A stretch of 64,000 nucleotides of DNA, from NCBI GenBank assembly GCA_035644395.1, contig DASQOR010000047.1:1-64000 (forward strand), given 5' to 3'. The notes beneath the pieces are model-generated. The model was given only the letters and a program-made list of their open reading frames with translations, made no database searches and was not told where the DNA came from. This document shows, in pieces, positions 43,228-51,415 of the stretch. The stretch is from JBGPLJ01 sp035644395 (GTDB lineage Bacteria; Pseudomonadota; Gammaproteobacteria; Steroidobacterales; Steroidobacteraceae). The translations under genes and the position numbers were made by a program. The stretch's first letter is position 1; every line of letters starts with the position of its first letter.

Positions 43228-44177
43228 ATATCCTCGTCACCGGCGCGGACGGCTTCATCGGGCGCGCGCTCGTTGCGCGTCTTGCGTCGACGGAGGTGCT
43301 CGCCGGCTTCAACACGAACGAGCGCCAGCTCGTATTGCTCGATCAGCGCTCCGGTGAATCCTCGCCGCGTCCCCGGATCCGTACCGTAACCGGCAACCTG
43401 ACGGATGCCGCGGCGCTCGCGGAAGTGTTTGCCGCGGGCATCGATTGCATCTTTCATCTTGCGAGCGTGCCGGGCGGCGCCTCGGAGGCCAATATCGAGC
43501 TCGGCCTCGACGTCAATCTCGACGGCACCGTTGCGCTGCTCGAGGCGGCACGCAAGCAGGGCCGCAAACCGAGGTTCATCTTCGCCAGCACCATCGGCGT
43601 CTACGGTGTGCCGATGCCGGCCGTCATCGATGAAGACACCTTGCCCGAACCGAGCCTGAGCTATGGCGCACAGAAGTGGATCGGCGAGATCCTGATTTCG
43701 GACTACAGCCGCCGTGACTGGATCGACGGGCGGTCGCTCCGGCTCCCCGGCATCGTCGCGCGTCCGCCCGCGGCGTCGGGCATGATGTCCGCGTTCCTGA
43801 GTGACCTCATCCGCAAACTGTCGGCGGGCGAAAGCTTCACATGCCCGGTCGCCGCGAGCGGCAAGTCCTGGTGGATGTCGAGAGTGCAGGTCGTAGAGAA
43901 TCTGCTGCACGCGGCCGCGTTGTCGCCTGAACTCGCCCGCAGCCGCGGCGCGTGGCTGCTGCCGGTCCAACACGCCTCGATCAGCGAGGTGGTCGATGCC
44001 ATCGGCCGCGTGCGGAGCAAGGATGTGCGCGGGCTTGTCAGCTATGCGCCGAACGCGGCATTGCAGGCCCAGTTTGCCAACTACCCGCCGTTGAATTGCC
44101 CGAAATCGGTTGCGGCGGGCTTCTGCCACGACGGCAGCCTCGAACAACTGGTGCAACGGGCGCTCGCGGGGCCTTAA
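43224..44177 (+). CDS. NAD-dependent epimerase/dehydratase, D-erythronate dehydrogenase-like
   Basis: This 317-residue extended SDR has NILVTGADGFIGRALVARL for NAD binding, HLASVPGGASEANIELGLDVN, SSTIGVYG-type (ASTIGVYG) and Tyr-x3-Lys (YGAQKWIGE), and the LRLPGIVARP strand. From memory the closest named relative is D-erythronate dehydrogenase (DenD). The start codon is TTG at 43224, overlapping the FAH stop (TTGA). Within the operon it may oxidise a hydroxy-acid intermediate. Confidence 0.8.
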   Translation: MNILVTGADGFIGRALVARLASTEVLAGFNTNERQLVLLDQRSGESSPRPRIRTVTGNLTDAAALAEVFAAGIDCIFHLASVPGGASEANIELGLDVNLDGTVALLEAARKQGRKPRFIFASTIGVYGVPMPAVIDEDTLPEPSLSYGAQKWIGEILISDYSRRDWIDGRSLRLPGIVARPPAASGMMSAFLSDLIRKLSAGESFTCPVAASGKSWWMSRVQVVENLLHAAALSPELARSRGAWLLPVQHASISEVVDAIGRVRSKDVRGLVSYAPNAALQAQFANYPPLNCPKSVAAGFCHDGSLEQLVQRALAGP

Positions 44178-44187
44178 GATCCTGTCG

Positions 44188-44937
44188 ATGCAAAACCCGG
44201 GTACGTTCGAAGGGCAGGTCGTTGTCGTCACCGGTGCGAGCCGCGGGCTCGGGCGCGGCTGTGCGCTCGCGTTCGCGGCGCAGGGCGCGGAAGTCGTGCT
44301 CATGGCGCGCAAGCACGACGAACTCGAAGCGCTCGCCGTGGAAATACGCGAGGCGGGCGGACGAGCAACTGCCATGCCTTGTGACGTTACCGATCCGGAT
44401 GCGGTGTCGCTCGTGTTCGCAGCGCTCGACCGCTGCGATGTGCTCCTCAATAATGCGGGCGGCAACCGGCCGCAAGCGTTTCTCGAGGTCGATCATGAGA
44501 CGCTCGATGACTTGCTGGCCCTCAACGTCCGGTCGATGTTCCTGACCGCGCAGACGGCGGCGAGGCTCATGGCGCGCCAGCGTTCCGGCTCGATCGTGCA
44601 CATGTCCTCGCAGATGGGTCACGTCGGCGCGGTGGACCGGACGGTGTATTGCATGACGAAGCACGCCATCGAAGGCCTGACCAAGGCGATGGCGGTGGAG
44701 CTCGCGCCGCAGGGCATTCGGGTCAATGCGGTCGCGCCGACCTACATCGAAACGGCGTTGACGCGCCCCTTCCTCTCGAAGGAATCGATTCGTGAGGAGA
44801 TCGAGCGTCGCATACCGCTCGGCCGCGTCGGTACGGTCGAGGAGGTGGTGGGCGCCGTCCTTTTTCTCGCATCGTCCGCGGCGAGCCTCATCACGGGGAC
44901 GAGTCTTCTGATCGACGGCGGTTACACCGCACAATAG
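44188..44937 (+). CDS. SDR family oxidoreductase
   Basis: This 249-residue classical SDR has all motifs intact: TGASRGLGRG, CDVTDPDAV, NNAGGN, SSQMGH (catalytic Ser), Tyr-Cys-Met-Thr-Lys (VYCMTKHA), APTYIETALT, and LIDGGYTAQ at the C-terminus. An acidic residue at the end of βB is absent (MARKHD with Arg), which suggests NADP(H). It lies 10 bases after the epimerase in the eight-gene operon. Substrate unknown. Confidence 0.88.
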   Translation: MQNPGTFEGQVVVVTGASRGLGRGCALAFAAQGAEVVLMARKHDELEALAVEIREAGGRATAMPCDVTDPDAVSLVFAALDRCDVLLNNAGGNRPQAFLEVDHETLDDLLALNVRSMFLTAQTAARLMARQRSGSIVHMSSQMGHVGAVDRTVYCMTKHAIEGLTKAMAVELAPQGIRVNAVAPTYIETALTRPFLSKESIREEIERRIPLGRVGTVEEVVGAVLFLASSAASLITGTSLLIDGGYTAQ

Positions 44938-44957
44938 CGGCGCACTGGGGGGATTCG

Positions 44958-46085
44958 GTGGCAGGCAAACGCAAGGTCCTGATCGTCGGCGGCGGTATCG
45001 GCGGGCTGTCGACCGCAATCGCGCTGCGGCGCGCGGGCGTCGCGGTCGATCTCATCGAGATCCATCGCGAATGGACGGTCCATCACGTCGGCATCGTCAT
45101 GCAGGGCAACGCCGTGCGTGCGATGGTCGCGCTCGGCATCGCCGAGAAATGCATTGCCGCCGGCTTTCCGTACGGCGGCATCGTATTCCGCGACCTGGCC
45201 GAGCACATGCTCATGGACATTCCCGGTATTCCCGTCGCGGGCCCCGGCATGCCGACGGACCTCGGCCTCACGCGGCCGGCATTGCACAGGATCCTCTCGG
45301 AGACCGCGCTCGAGCTCGGTACGAAGGTGCGGCTCGGCACGACGCTCGCCGAGTTCAAGGACGACGGCAGCAAGGTGCATGCGACATTGTCGGACGGCAC
45401 GAGCGGCGACTACGACGTCGTCGTCGGCGCGGACGGCGTGCAGTCGAACCTGCGCGTGCGGCTCTTCGGCGACGGACACAAGCCGAAATTCACGGGGCAG
45501 GGCGTCTGGCGCTACAACGTCCCGCGTCCGCCGGAACTGAAGCGGGCCGAGATGTATCTCGGGCTCGAAGGCGGCAAGTGCGGTCACATTCCGCTGACCA
45601 GCGACACGGCCTATGTGCTGCTCGTGCAGAAGGAAGCGGGTGACGGCCGGATACCGGAACCGCGGCTCGCCGATGTCTTTCGCTCGCGGCTCGCGCGCTG
45701 CACGGGCCTCATGGCGAAGCTTCGGGATCAGATCACGGATGCGGACCGCGTCGTCTACCGGCCGCTGCAGGCCGTTTTCGTGCCGGCGCCGTGGCACAAG
45801 GGAAACGTCGTGCTCATCGGCGATGCGGTGCATGCCATCACACCGCATCTCGGGCAGGGCGCGGCGCAGGCGATGGAGGACGGCGTCGTCCTCGGCGAGC
45901 TCCTCGGCCGCGACGCTCCGAACGCCGCGCTCTTCCAGGAATACCTGCAGCGCCGCTTTGAACGCTGCAAGGCGATCTATGAAGCCTCGCTCCAGATCGG
46001 CGAATGGGAACAGCGCCCGACACCCGACGCGGACCCGGCGGGCCTCACCGCCAGGATGATCCCGCTCTTCGGCCAGCCGATCTGA
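44958..46085 (+). CDS. FAD-dependent monooxygenase (PHBH/salicylate hydroxylase type)
   Basis: This 375-residue flavoprotein has the GxGxxG motif (LIVGGGIGGLSTAIALRRAG), the DG fingerprint (DYDVVVGADGVQSNLR) and the GD motif (GNVVLIGDAVHAITPHLGQG), the three marks of class A flavin hydroxylases such as 4-hydroxybenzoate and 3-hydroxybenzoate 6-hydroxylases. The reaction is probably NAD(P)H-dependent hydroxylation of a phenolic ring. The start is GTG at 44958 with GGGGGGA upstream. It fits a catabolic operon for aromatic compounds. Confidence 0.88.
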   Translation: MAGKRKVLIVGGGIGGLSTAIALRRAGVAVDLIEIHREWTVHHVGIVMQGNAVRAMVALGIAEKCIAAGFPYGGIVFRDLAEHMLMDIPGIPVAGPGMPTDLGLTRPALHRILSETALELGTKVRLGTTLAEFKDDGSKVHATLSDGTSGDYDVVVGADGVQSNLRVRLFGDGHKPKFTGQGVWRYNVPRPPELKRAEMYLGLEGGKCGHIPLTSDTAYVLLVQKEAGDGRIPEPRLADVFRSRLARCTGLMAKLRDQITDADRVVYRPLQAVFVPAPWHKGNVVLIGDAVHAITPHLGQGAAQAMEDGVVLGELLGRDAPNAALFQEYLQRRFERCKAIYEASLQIGEWEQRPTPDADPAGLTARMIPLFGQPI

Positions 46086-46102
46086 CCCGGACCTCTGGAC
46101 CC

Positions 46103-46879
46103 GTGCCGAATCCGCTGTTCGATCTTCACGGCAAGACCGCCCTGATCACCGGCGCGACGCGCGGCATCGGCCGCGCGACCGCCGAGGCCATGGGCCATGC
46201 CGGCGCACGCGTCGTGATTTCGAGCGAAGACCCGGCGTCGACGGAAACGGCGGCGCAGGAGCTGCGAAATGCCGGCCTCGATTGCATCGGCTTCCCTTGC
46301 GACGCGGCGTCCGCGGAAGAAGTCTCCGCCCTGGTGCGCGAGGCAATCGGCGCCCGGCAGCAGATCGACATCCTCGTGTGCAATGCCGGCGTCGCGCCGC
46401 ACATGGGGCCGATTGCGAGCGCGACGGAGCGCGATTGGGATCTCACGATGACCGTGAATCTGCGCAGCGTCCTGTGGCTCACGAGCCGGATCATCCCGGC
46501 GATGGCCGAGCGAGGCGACGGTTGCGTGATCATCACGTCGAGCATCGCCGGCGTCCGCGGCAACAGGTCGCTCGGCCTTTACGGGCTGTCGAAGGCGGGG
46601 AGCGCGGAGCTTGCGCGCAACCTCGCGGTCGAATGGGGGCCGCGCAACGTGCGCGTCAACGCGATTTCACCGGGCCTCATCCGGACGGAATTCGCCCGGC
46701 CGCTGCTCGATAACGGCGCGGTCCTCGAGCGTCGCCTGGCACTGACGCCGCTCAGGCGCGCGGGGGAAGTCCACGAGATCGCGGGCGTCGCCGTCATGCT
46801 GGCCGCACGCGCCGGTGCCTTCATTACGGGCCAGAATCTCATCGTCGATGGCGGAACGACCATCGGCGACGGCAACTAG
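46103..46879 (+). CDS. SDR family oxidoreductase
   Basis: This is a 258-residue SDR with TGATRGIGRA, ISSEDPAS after βB, CDAASAEEV, CNAGVAPH, TSSIAGVRG (Ser) and LYGLSKAG (Tyr/Lys). The C-terminus has ISPGLIRTEF and IVDGGTTIGDGN. Start codon GTG at 46103 (VPNPLFDLHGKTALITG). A longer in-frame reading overlaps the monooxygenase and is less likely. Co-transcribed, 17 bases after the flavin monooxygenase. Confidence 0.85.
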   Translation: MPNPLFDLHGKTALITGATRGIGRATAEAMGHAGARVVISSEDPASTETAAQELRNAGLDCIGFPCDAASAEEVSALVREAIGARQQIDILVCNAGVAPHMGPIASATERDWDLTMTVNLRSVLWLTSRIIPAMAERGDGCVIITSSIAGVRGNRSLGLYGLSKAGSAELARNLAVEWGPRNVRVNAISPGLIRTEFARPLLDNGAVLERRLALTPLRRAGEVHEIAGVAVMLAARAGAFITGQNLIVDGGTTIGDGN

Positions 46880-46890
46880 GAGTACAGGGG

Positions 46891-47433
46891 ATGCGAAGAG
46901 TCGTGACAGGTCACGATGCGGCCGGCCGCGCGATCATCAGCCACAACGGCCCGCCACCGACGGTCGTGCCGCTGAAAGCAGTGCCCGGTACCATCTTCTA
47001 CGAAATCTGGAGCACGTCGGGTGCGCCCGCGACAATCGACAACGGCCCGGACCCGACGCTGGCGCCGCTCGAGCTCAAGCCGCCGGCCCGCGGCAGCCGG
47101 ATCCGCATCCTCGACATCCCGCCCGACAGCGTGCAAAACACGTTGTCGGCGGCCGATGCGGCGGCGGCCTTCCGCGAAATCGGCGGTGGCGATGCGCTCG
47201 ATCAGCAGGGCAATCCACGGCACCGCCTGATGCACCGGACCGAGACAGTCGACTACGGCATCCTGCTCTCGGGCGAATTGTGGCTGGTCGTCGACGAGGG
47301 CGAAGTACGTCTCGAGCCGGGCGACGTCGTCGTCCAGCGCGGTACCAACCACGCGTGGAGCAATCGCTCGAATGCGCCGGCACGCATCGCCTTCATTCTC
47401 GTCGACGGCGAGTTCGCCGACGGCATCGCATGA
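46891..47433 (+). CDS. Cupin-domain protein
   Basis: This 180-residue single cupin has motif 1 HRTETVDYGILLSGELWLVV and motif 2 GDVVVQRGTNHAWSNRS, with His and Glu ligands expected for Fe2+ or Mn2+. The N-terminal half is extended and β-rich. Similar cupins lie in ring-cleavage and phenolic pathways, so it may be a dioxygenase or isomerase. AGGAG upstream of the ATG. It overlaps the next gene by four bases (ATGA). Confidence 0.8.
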   Translation: MRRVVTGHDAAGRAIISHNGPPPTVVPLKAVPGTIFYEIWSTSGAPATIDNGPDPTLAPLELKPPARGSRIRILDIPPDSVQNTLSAADAAAAFREIGGGDALDQQGNPRHRLMHRTETVDYGILLSGELWLVVDEGEVRLEPGDVVVQRGTNHAWSNRSNAPARIAFILVDGEFADGIA

Positions 47434-48452
47434 TCAAGCCCTGGATCTTCGAGTTCTGCCCTGCGTTCGACGGAGCGACGGGCGCCGAGGACTACTCGTG
47501 GTACAGCGACCTCTGGGTGCGGGCCGAGGCCATCGGCTTCGAAGGCATCTTCTTCAGTGAGCATCATTTCCGGCCCGGCGGCTTGAGCCCTTCGCCGAAC
47601 CTCCTGATCGCAACGGTCGCCGCGCGCACGCGCACACTGCGCCTCGGCGCGATGGGCGTCGTCGTGCCGCTCTACGAACCGTGGCGGGTCGCCGAAGAGG
47701 CGGCGATGCTCGATCAGCTGAGCGGCGGACGCCTGGAGTTCGGCCTGTCGAGCGGATCGGGTCCGATGGAGCCCCTGCGCGTCGGCATTCCGGCCGGGGA
47801 GATACGGCCGCGCTTCGCGGAAGCCCTCGAGATCCTGGACAAGGCGCTCACGCGGCCGCGGTTTTCCCACCAGGGGCGCTTCTGGAAGTTCGACGACCTG
47901 GTGATCGCGCCACGTCCGTTGCAGCAGCCGCGTCCGCCGATGTGGGTCGCCGGAATGTCGCCCGAGGCGGCGGAGATGTGCGCGCGGCGCAATTACGGAT
48001 TCTGCACGGGGTTCCTGCCCGTGAGCCGCGTGCGCGAGCTGTTCGAGCGCTACCAGGCCGAGGCGCACAGGGCAGGCGGTGCCGCGGGCCCCGGTCGCGT
48101 CGCGCTTCGCCGCCAGGTCCTCATCTCCGACGATGCCGCCGAGGCGGCGGAGATGGGCAAGGGCGCTTTCGGACAGATGTCGGCCATGCTCTCGGGCGGC
48201 GCGCCGGATCGCGGACGCGAAGTACCCGATGCGCCCGCGGCGCGGCACGGGCCAATGCTGTCGCCGGAAGAATGCATCGCGGGAACGCCCGCGGCTGTCG
48301 CAGAGCAGATCGTCGTGCAATGCCGGCAGGCGCGCTGCGCGCACATCCTCGGGTACAGCTTCGGGCCGCTGACGCGCGCGCAGCTGTCGCGGTCGTATGA
48401 GCTCTGGCGCCAGGTGATCCCGGTGCTGCGCAAGGCGGAGATCGCCCCATGA
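47430..48452 (+). CDS. LLM-class flavin-dependent oxidoreductase
   Basis: This 340-residue luciferase-like TIM-barrel flavoprotein has GFEGIFFSEHHF, SPNLLIATVAARTRTLRLGAMG, EEAAMLDQLSGGRLEFGLSSGS and PMWVAGMSPEAAEM. It probably uses FMNH2 (or F420) supplied by another reductase for oxygenation or dehydrogenation. The EHHF motif is typical of the FMN/LLM alkanal-type group. The ATG at 47430 overlaps the cupin stop. A longer in-frame reading upstream is a high-GC artefact. Confidence 0.88.
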   Translation: MIKPWIFEFCPAFDGATGAEDYSWYSDLWVRAEAIGFEGIFFSEHHFRPGGLSPSPNLLIATVAARTRTLRLGAMGVVVPLYEPWRVAEEAAMLDQLSGGRLEFGLSSGSGPMEPLRVGIPAGEIRPRFAEALEILDKALTRPRFSHQGRFWKFDDLVIAPRPLQQPRPPMWVAGMSPEAAEMCARRNYGFCTGFLPVSRVRELFERYQAEAHRAGGAAGPGRVALRRQVLISDDAAEAAEMGKGAFGQMSAMLSGGAPDRGREVPDAPAARHGPMLSPEECIAGTPAAVAEQIVVQCRQARCAHILGYSFGPLTRAQLSRSYELWRQVIPVLRKAEIAP

Positions 48453-49225
48453 GCCTCGAGCCCGAGGGCCGCACGCTGCCCGATCGGCCGGATGTCGCCC
48501 TGCGCGTCCTGCGGCCACCGAAGTGCCAGGCGGTCTACCTGCACATGCATCCGGGGGGTCTCGTGCTGGGTGCGCCGGCGATGTCGGATCCCTTCAACCT
48601 GCGGGTCGCGAATGAACTCTCGATCGCGGTCGTGAGCGTCGACTATCGATTGGCGCCGCGGCATCCGATGCCCGCGGCCGTCGACGATTGCGAAGCCGCC
48701 GCGCGCTGGCTGCTCGCGCACTCGCAACGCGAGTTCGGCACGGACCACTGGCTGATCGGCGGCGAATCGGCGGGCGCATCGCTCGCCGTGCTGACGTTGC
48801 TGCGCATGCGCGATCGGCTAGGTGCCTGTCCGTTCCGAGCCGCGAATCTCGCGGTCGGCACCTATGATTTCTCGAGGACGCCGAGCCAGCGCCGGTCGAC
48901 GGACGCGCTGTTCCTGTCGCCCGAACGGCTGCGCCAGACGGTGGAGTCCGCTTTTCCCGGAATGGCCGGCGAGGCGCTGCGGGTCCCGGAGATTTCGAGC
49001 CTGTATGCGGATCTTCGGGGACTTGCGCCCGCGATCTTCAGCATCGGGACCGAGGATGCCGTGCTCGATGACTCGCTTTTCATGGCTGCGCGGTGGCGGG
49101 CCGCCGGTAACGAGGCCGAACTGGAATTATGTTCAGGCGGCACGCATCTTTTCCTTAATGAGCCGGGGGCGTTCGCCGACGAGGGGAGCCGGCGCATTCT
49201 CGACTTCCTTCGACGCCACGCGTAG
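48449..49225 (+). CDS. α/β-hydrolase (HSL/acetyl-esterase family)
   Basis: This 258-residue hydrolase has the nucleophile elbow GGESAGAS, Asp in GTEDAVLDD and His in GGTHLFLNEPG. The oxyanion motif, HGGG in the family, reads HMHPGGLVLG, and is followed by VSVDYRLAPRHPMPAAVDD, so it belongs to the hormone-sensitive-lipase/Est group. Pro in HPGG is unusual but keeps the two glycines. ATGA overlap with the LLM gene. It is the last gene of the eight-gene operon and is likely to act on an ester or lactone intermediate. Confidence 0.85.
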   Translation: MSLEPEGRTLPDRPDVALRVLRPPKCQAVYLHMHPGGLVLGAPAMSDPFNLRVANELSIAVVSVDYRLAPRHPMPAAVDDCEAAARWLLAHSQREFGTDHWLIGGESAGASLAVLTLLRMRDRLGACPFRAANLAVGTYDFSRTPSQRRSTDALFLSPERLRQTVESAFPGMAGEALRVPEISSLYADLRGLAPAIFSIGTEDAVLDDSLFMAARWRAAGNEAELELCSGGTHLFLNEPGAFADEGSRRILDFLRRHA

Positions 49226-49269
49226 GGGTACATTTCCGGCCATAGCCCTGCTGCCCCTGCGGAGATCCG

Positions 49270-50643
49270 ATGAAGGTCCCTACAGCGAAGGACTGGCTGA
49301 CCCTGGCGGCGCTCGTGCTGGTGTACATCGTCACCGCGAAGCTCGGTCTCGCGTTTGCCGTCGTCAACCTGAGCGCGACGGCCTTCTGGCCGCCGGCGGG
49401 CATCGCACTCGCCGCCGTTCTCGTCCTCGGCACTCGAGCCTGGCCTGCCATCTTCCTCGGTGCATTCGTGGCGAACGTTACGACGCAGGGCGGTGCGCTC
49501 ACCTCGCTCGGCATCGCCACGGGCAACACGCTCGAGGCGCTCGCGGGTGCCTATCTCGTCAACCGCTTCGCCAGCGGGCGCCTGTTTTACGAGCGGCCAA
49601 AGGACCTCTTTGCGTTTGCCGGCCTCGCGGCGATCCTGAGTACGACCGTCAGCGCCGCTATCGGGCTCTCGAGCCTGATGCTCGCCGGGCTTGCGAGCGC
49701 GAGCGAAATTTCGACGGTCGGACTCACCTGGTGGCTCGGTGACGCCGCGGGCGATCTGATGGTCGCGCCGCTGCTCGTCATGTGGGCGACCGCACCGCCG
49801 CTCCGATCGCCGATGGACTGGATGATCGAGGGCAGCGCGCTGCTCGCGGGCCTGACGCTCGTGTCGCTGATCGTGTTCGCAGGTGCCATTCCCGCGGTCG
49901 CGCTCGAGCACTATCCGCTTGAGTTCCTGTGCATGCCATTCCTGTTCTGGGCCGCGTTCCGGCTCGGGCGCCGGGCCGTCGCGACGTGCGTGCTCGTCGT
50001 GTCGATGATCGCGATCGCCGGCACGGTGGACGGGCTCGGACCGTTCGCGCGGTCCTCGCGCAATGAGTCCCTGCTGCTGCTGCAGTCCTACCTTGCGGTC
50101 GGCGCCATCACGATGCTGGCCGTGGCGGCTGTCGTGCGCCAGCGCGAGCGCAGCGAGCTCGCCTTGCAACGGGAAGCGGCGCGGGATTCCCTCACCGGCC
50201 TGCCGAACTATCGTCACTTCATCGGCGCGCTCGACCAGGAGATCCGCCGATCGCTCCGCACGGGCCGGCCGTTTGCCGTGCTGATGCTCGATCTCAACCG
50301 GCTGAAGGACGTGAACGACAATTTCGGTCACCTGACCGGCAACCGCGCCCTGTGCCGCGTGGCCGAGGCGGTCAATGCCGTGTGCCGCGCAGTCGACGTG
50401 CCGGCGCGCTTCGGCGGAGATGAATTCGCGGTGATCCTGCCGGAAACCAGCGGGCCCGGGGCGCAGAAGGTTGCCCGCCGCATCGCCGAACGACTGGCCG
50501 CGGATGCCGAATCGCCGCCCGTGTCGGTAAGCATCGGTGTCGCGGTGTTCCCGCGCGACGGCACGGCGGTGGAGCCGCTCCTCAACAAGGCGGACCGTGA
50601 TCTTTACGACGCCAAGCGTTCGCCGCAACCAAGGCAGCCCTGA
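49270..50643 (+). CDS. Diguanylate cyclase with MASE1 sensor (MASE1-GGDEF)
   Basis: This 457-residue protein has an N-terminal MASE1 membrane sensor of about eight TM helices (residues 8-290, with FWPPAGIALAAVLVLG). A short coiled linker follows (RQRERSELALQREAARDSLTGLPN). The GGDEF domain has the intact active-site loop at 382-386 and an inhibitory RxxD site (Arg373 to Asp376) five residues before it. It therefore probably makes cyclic di-GMP with product inhibition. It is a single gene, 44 bases after the hydrolase, with no phosphodiesterase domain. Confidence 0.9.
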   Translation: MKVPTAKDWLTLAALVLVYIVTAKLGLAFAVVNLSATAFWPPAGIALAAVLVLGTRAWPAIFLGAFVANVTTQGGALTSLGIATGNTLEALAGAYLVNRFASGRLFYERPKDLFAFAGLAAILSTTVSAAIGLSSLMLAGLASASEISTVGLTWWLGDAAGDLMVAPLLVMWATAPPLRSPMDWMIEGSALLAGLTLVSLIVFAGAIPAVALEHYPLEFLCMPFLFWAAFRLGRRAVATCVLVVSMIAIAGTVDGLGPFARSSRNESLLLLQSYLAVGAITMLAVAAVVRQRERSELALQREAARDSLTGLPNYRHFIGALDQEIRRSLRTGRPFAVLMLDLNRLKDVNDNFGHLTGNRALCRVAEAVNAVCRAVDVPARFGGDEFAVILPETSGPGAQKVARRIAERLAADAESPPVSVSIGVAVFPRDGTAVEPLLNKADRDLYDAKRSPQPRQP

Positions 50644-50662
50644 CGGCGGCCACTCGTAGCAG

Positions 50663-51415
50663 CTAGGCCGCGGGCAGCCGCCGGGCCGCGGCGGCGTCGA
50701 AGAAGTACGAAAGCCTGCCATTGGCCGGGTCGATCAGCCGGGCCGGCAGCTTTTCGGGTGGGCGGCTCTTCGCGACCAGGTCGCGCACCACATCGGCCTT
50801 GTCCCTGCCGAAGGCAAGCAGCATGACCTCGGCTGCGGTGTTGATGAGCGCTGGAGTCATCGTGACGCGCCAGCTCTCGCGGCTCGCGACATGCACCGGG
50901 AGCACCCAACGGTAGCGGTTCTCGACGGCCAGAACCGACGCGGCGATGGTTTCGGGAAAGAGCGATGCCGTGTGGCCGTCCATTCCAAGCCCGAGCAGGA
51001 TCAAATCGAAGCGCGGCGCAGCCTGCGCTCGCGTTGCAAACGACGAGGCCAGCAGGGTTTCGTAGTCCGCGGCGGCGATTGCCGGATCCCGCTCGCCCTC
51101 GATGCGGTGAGCATTGACGGAGGGCAGGGGCACGCGATCGAGCAGCAGCGCCTTCGCCGCGCCGTAGTTGCTGTCGGGGTGACCGGGCGGCACGCAGCGT
51201 TCATCGCTCCAGAAGAGGTGGGTGCGCGCCCAGTCGAGTGCGCCGCTCGTGTCCTCGGACAGCCGTTGCAGCGTCGCAAGAGGCGTCGTGCCGCCCGAGA
51301 GCGCGATGGAAAACCGGCCCTGCGCCTCGATCGCCGCCGTACCGAGCGCGACGATGCGCTCAGCGGCGGCCCGCGCAAGCGCGGCGGGATCGGCAAGAAT
51401 CTCAACGACGCGCAT
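50663..51415 (-). CDS. pgl: 6-phosphogluconolactonase
   Basis: This is a 250-residue enzyme of the NagB/Pgl fold: ALSGGTTPLATLQRLS, HLFWSDERCVPPGHPDSNY, LGLGMDGHTASLFPE and RVTMTPALINTA. These match pgl and not glucosamine-6-phosphate deaminase. It hydrolyses 6-phosphogluconolactone in the oxidative pentose-phosphate pathway. The start at 51415 overlaps the zwf stop by 14 bases. It is the last gene of the gnd-zwf-pgl operon (minus strand). Confidence 0.92.
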   Translation of the reverse strand: MRVVEILADPAALARAAAERIVALGTAAIEAQGRFSIALSGGTTPLATLQRLSEDTSGALDWARTHLFWSDERCVPPGHPDSNYGAAKALLLDRVPLPSVNAHRIEGERDPAIAAADYETLLASSFATRAQAAPRFDLILLGLGMDGHTASLFPETIAASVLAVENRYRWVLPVHVASRESWRVTMTPALINTAAEVMLLAFGRDKADVVRDLVAKSRPPEKLPARLIDPANGRLSYFFDAAAARRLPAA

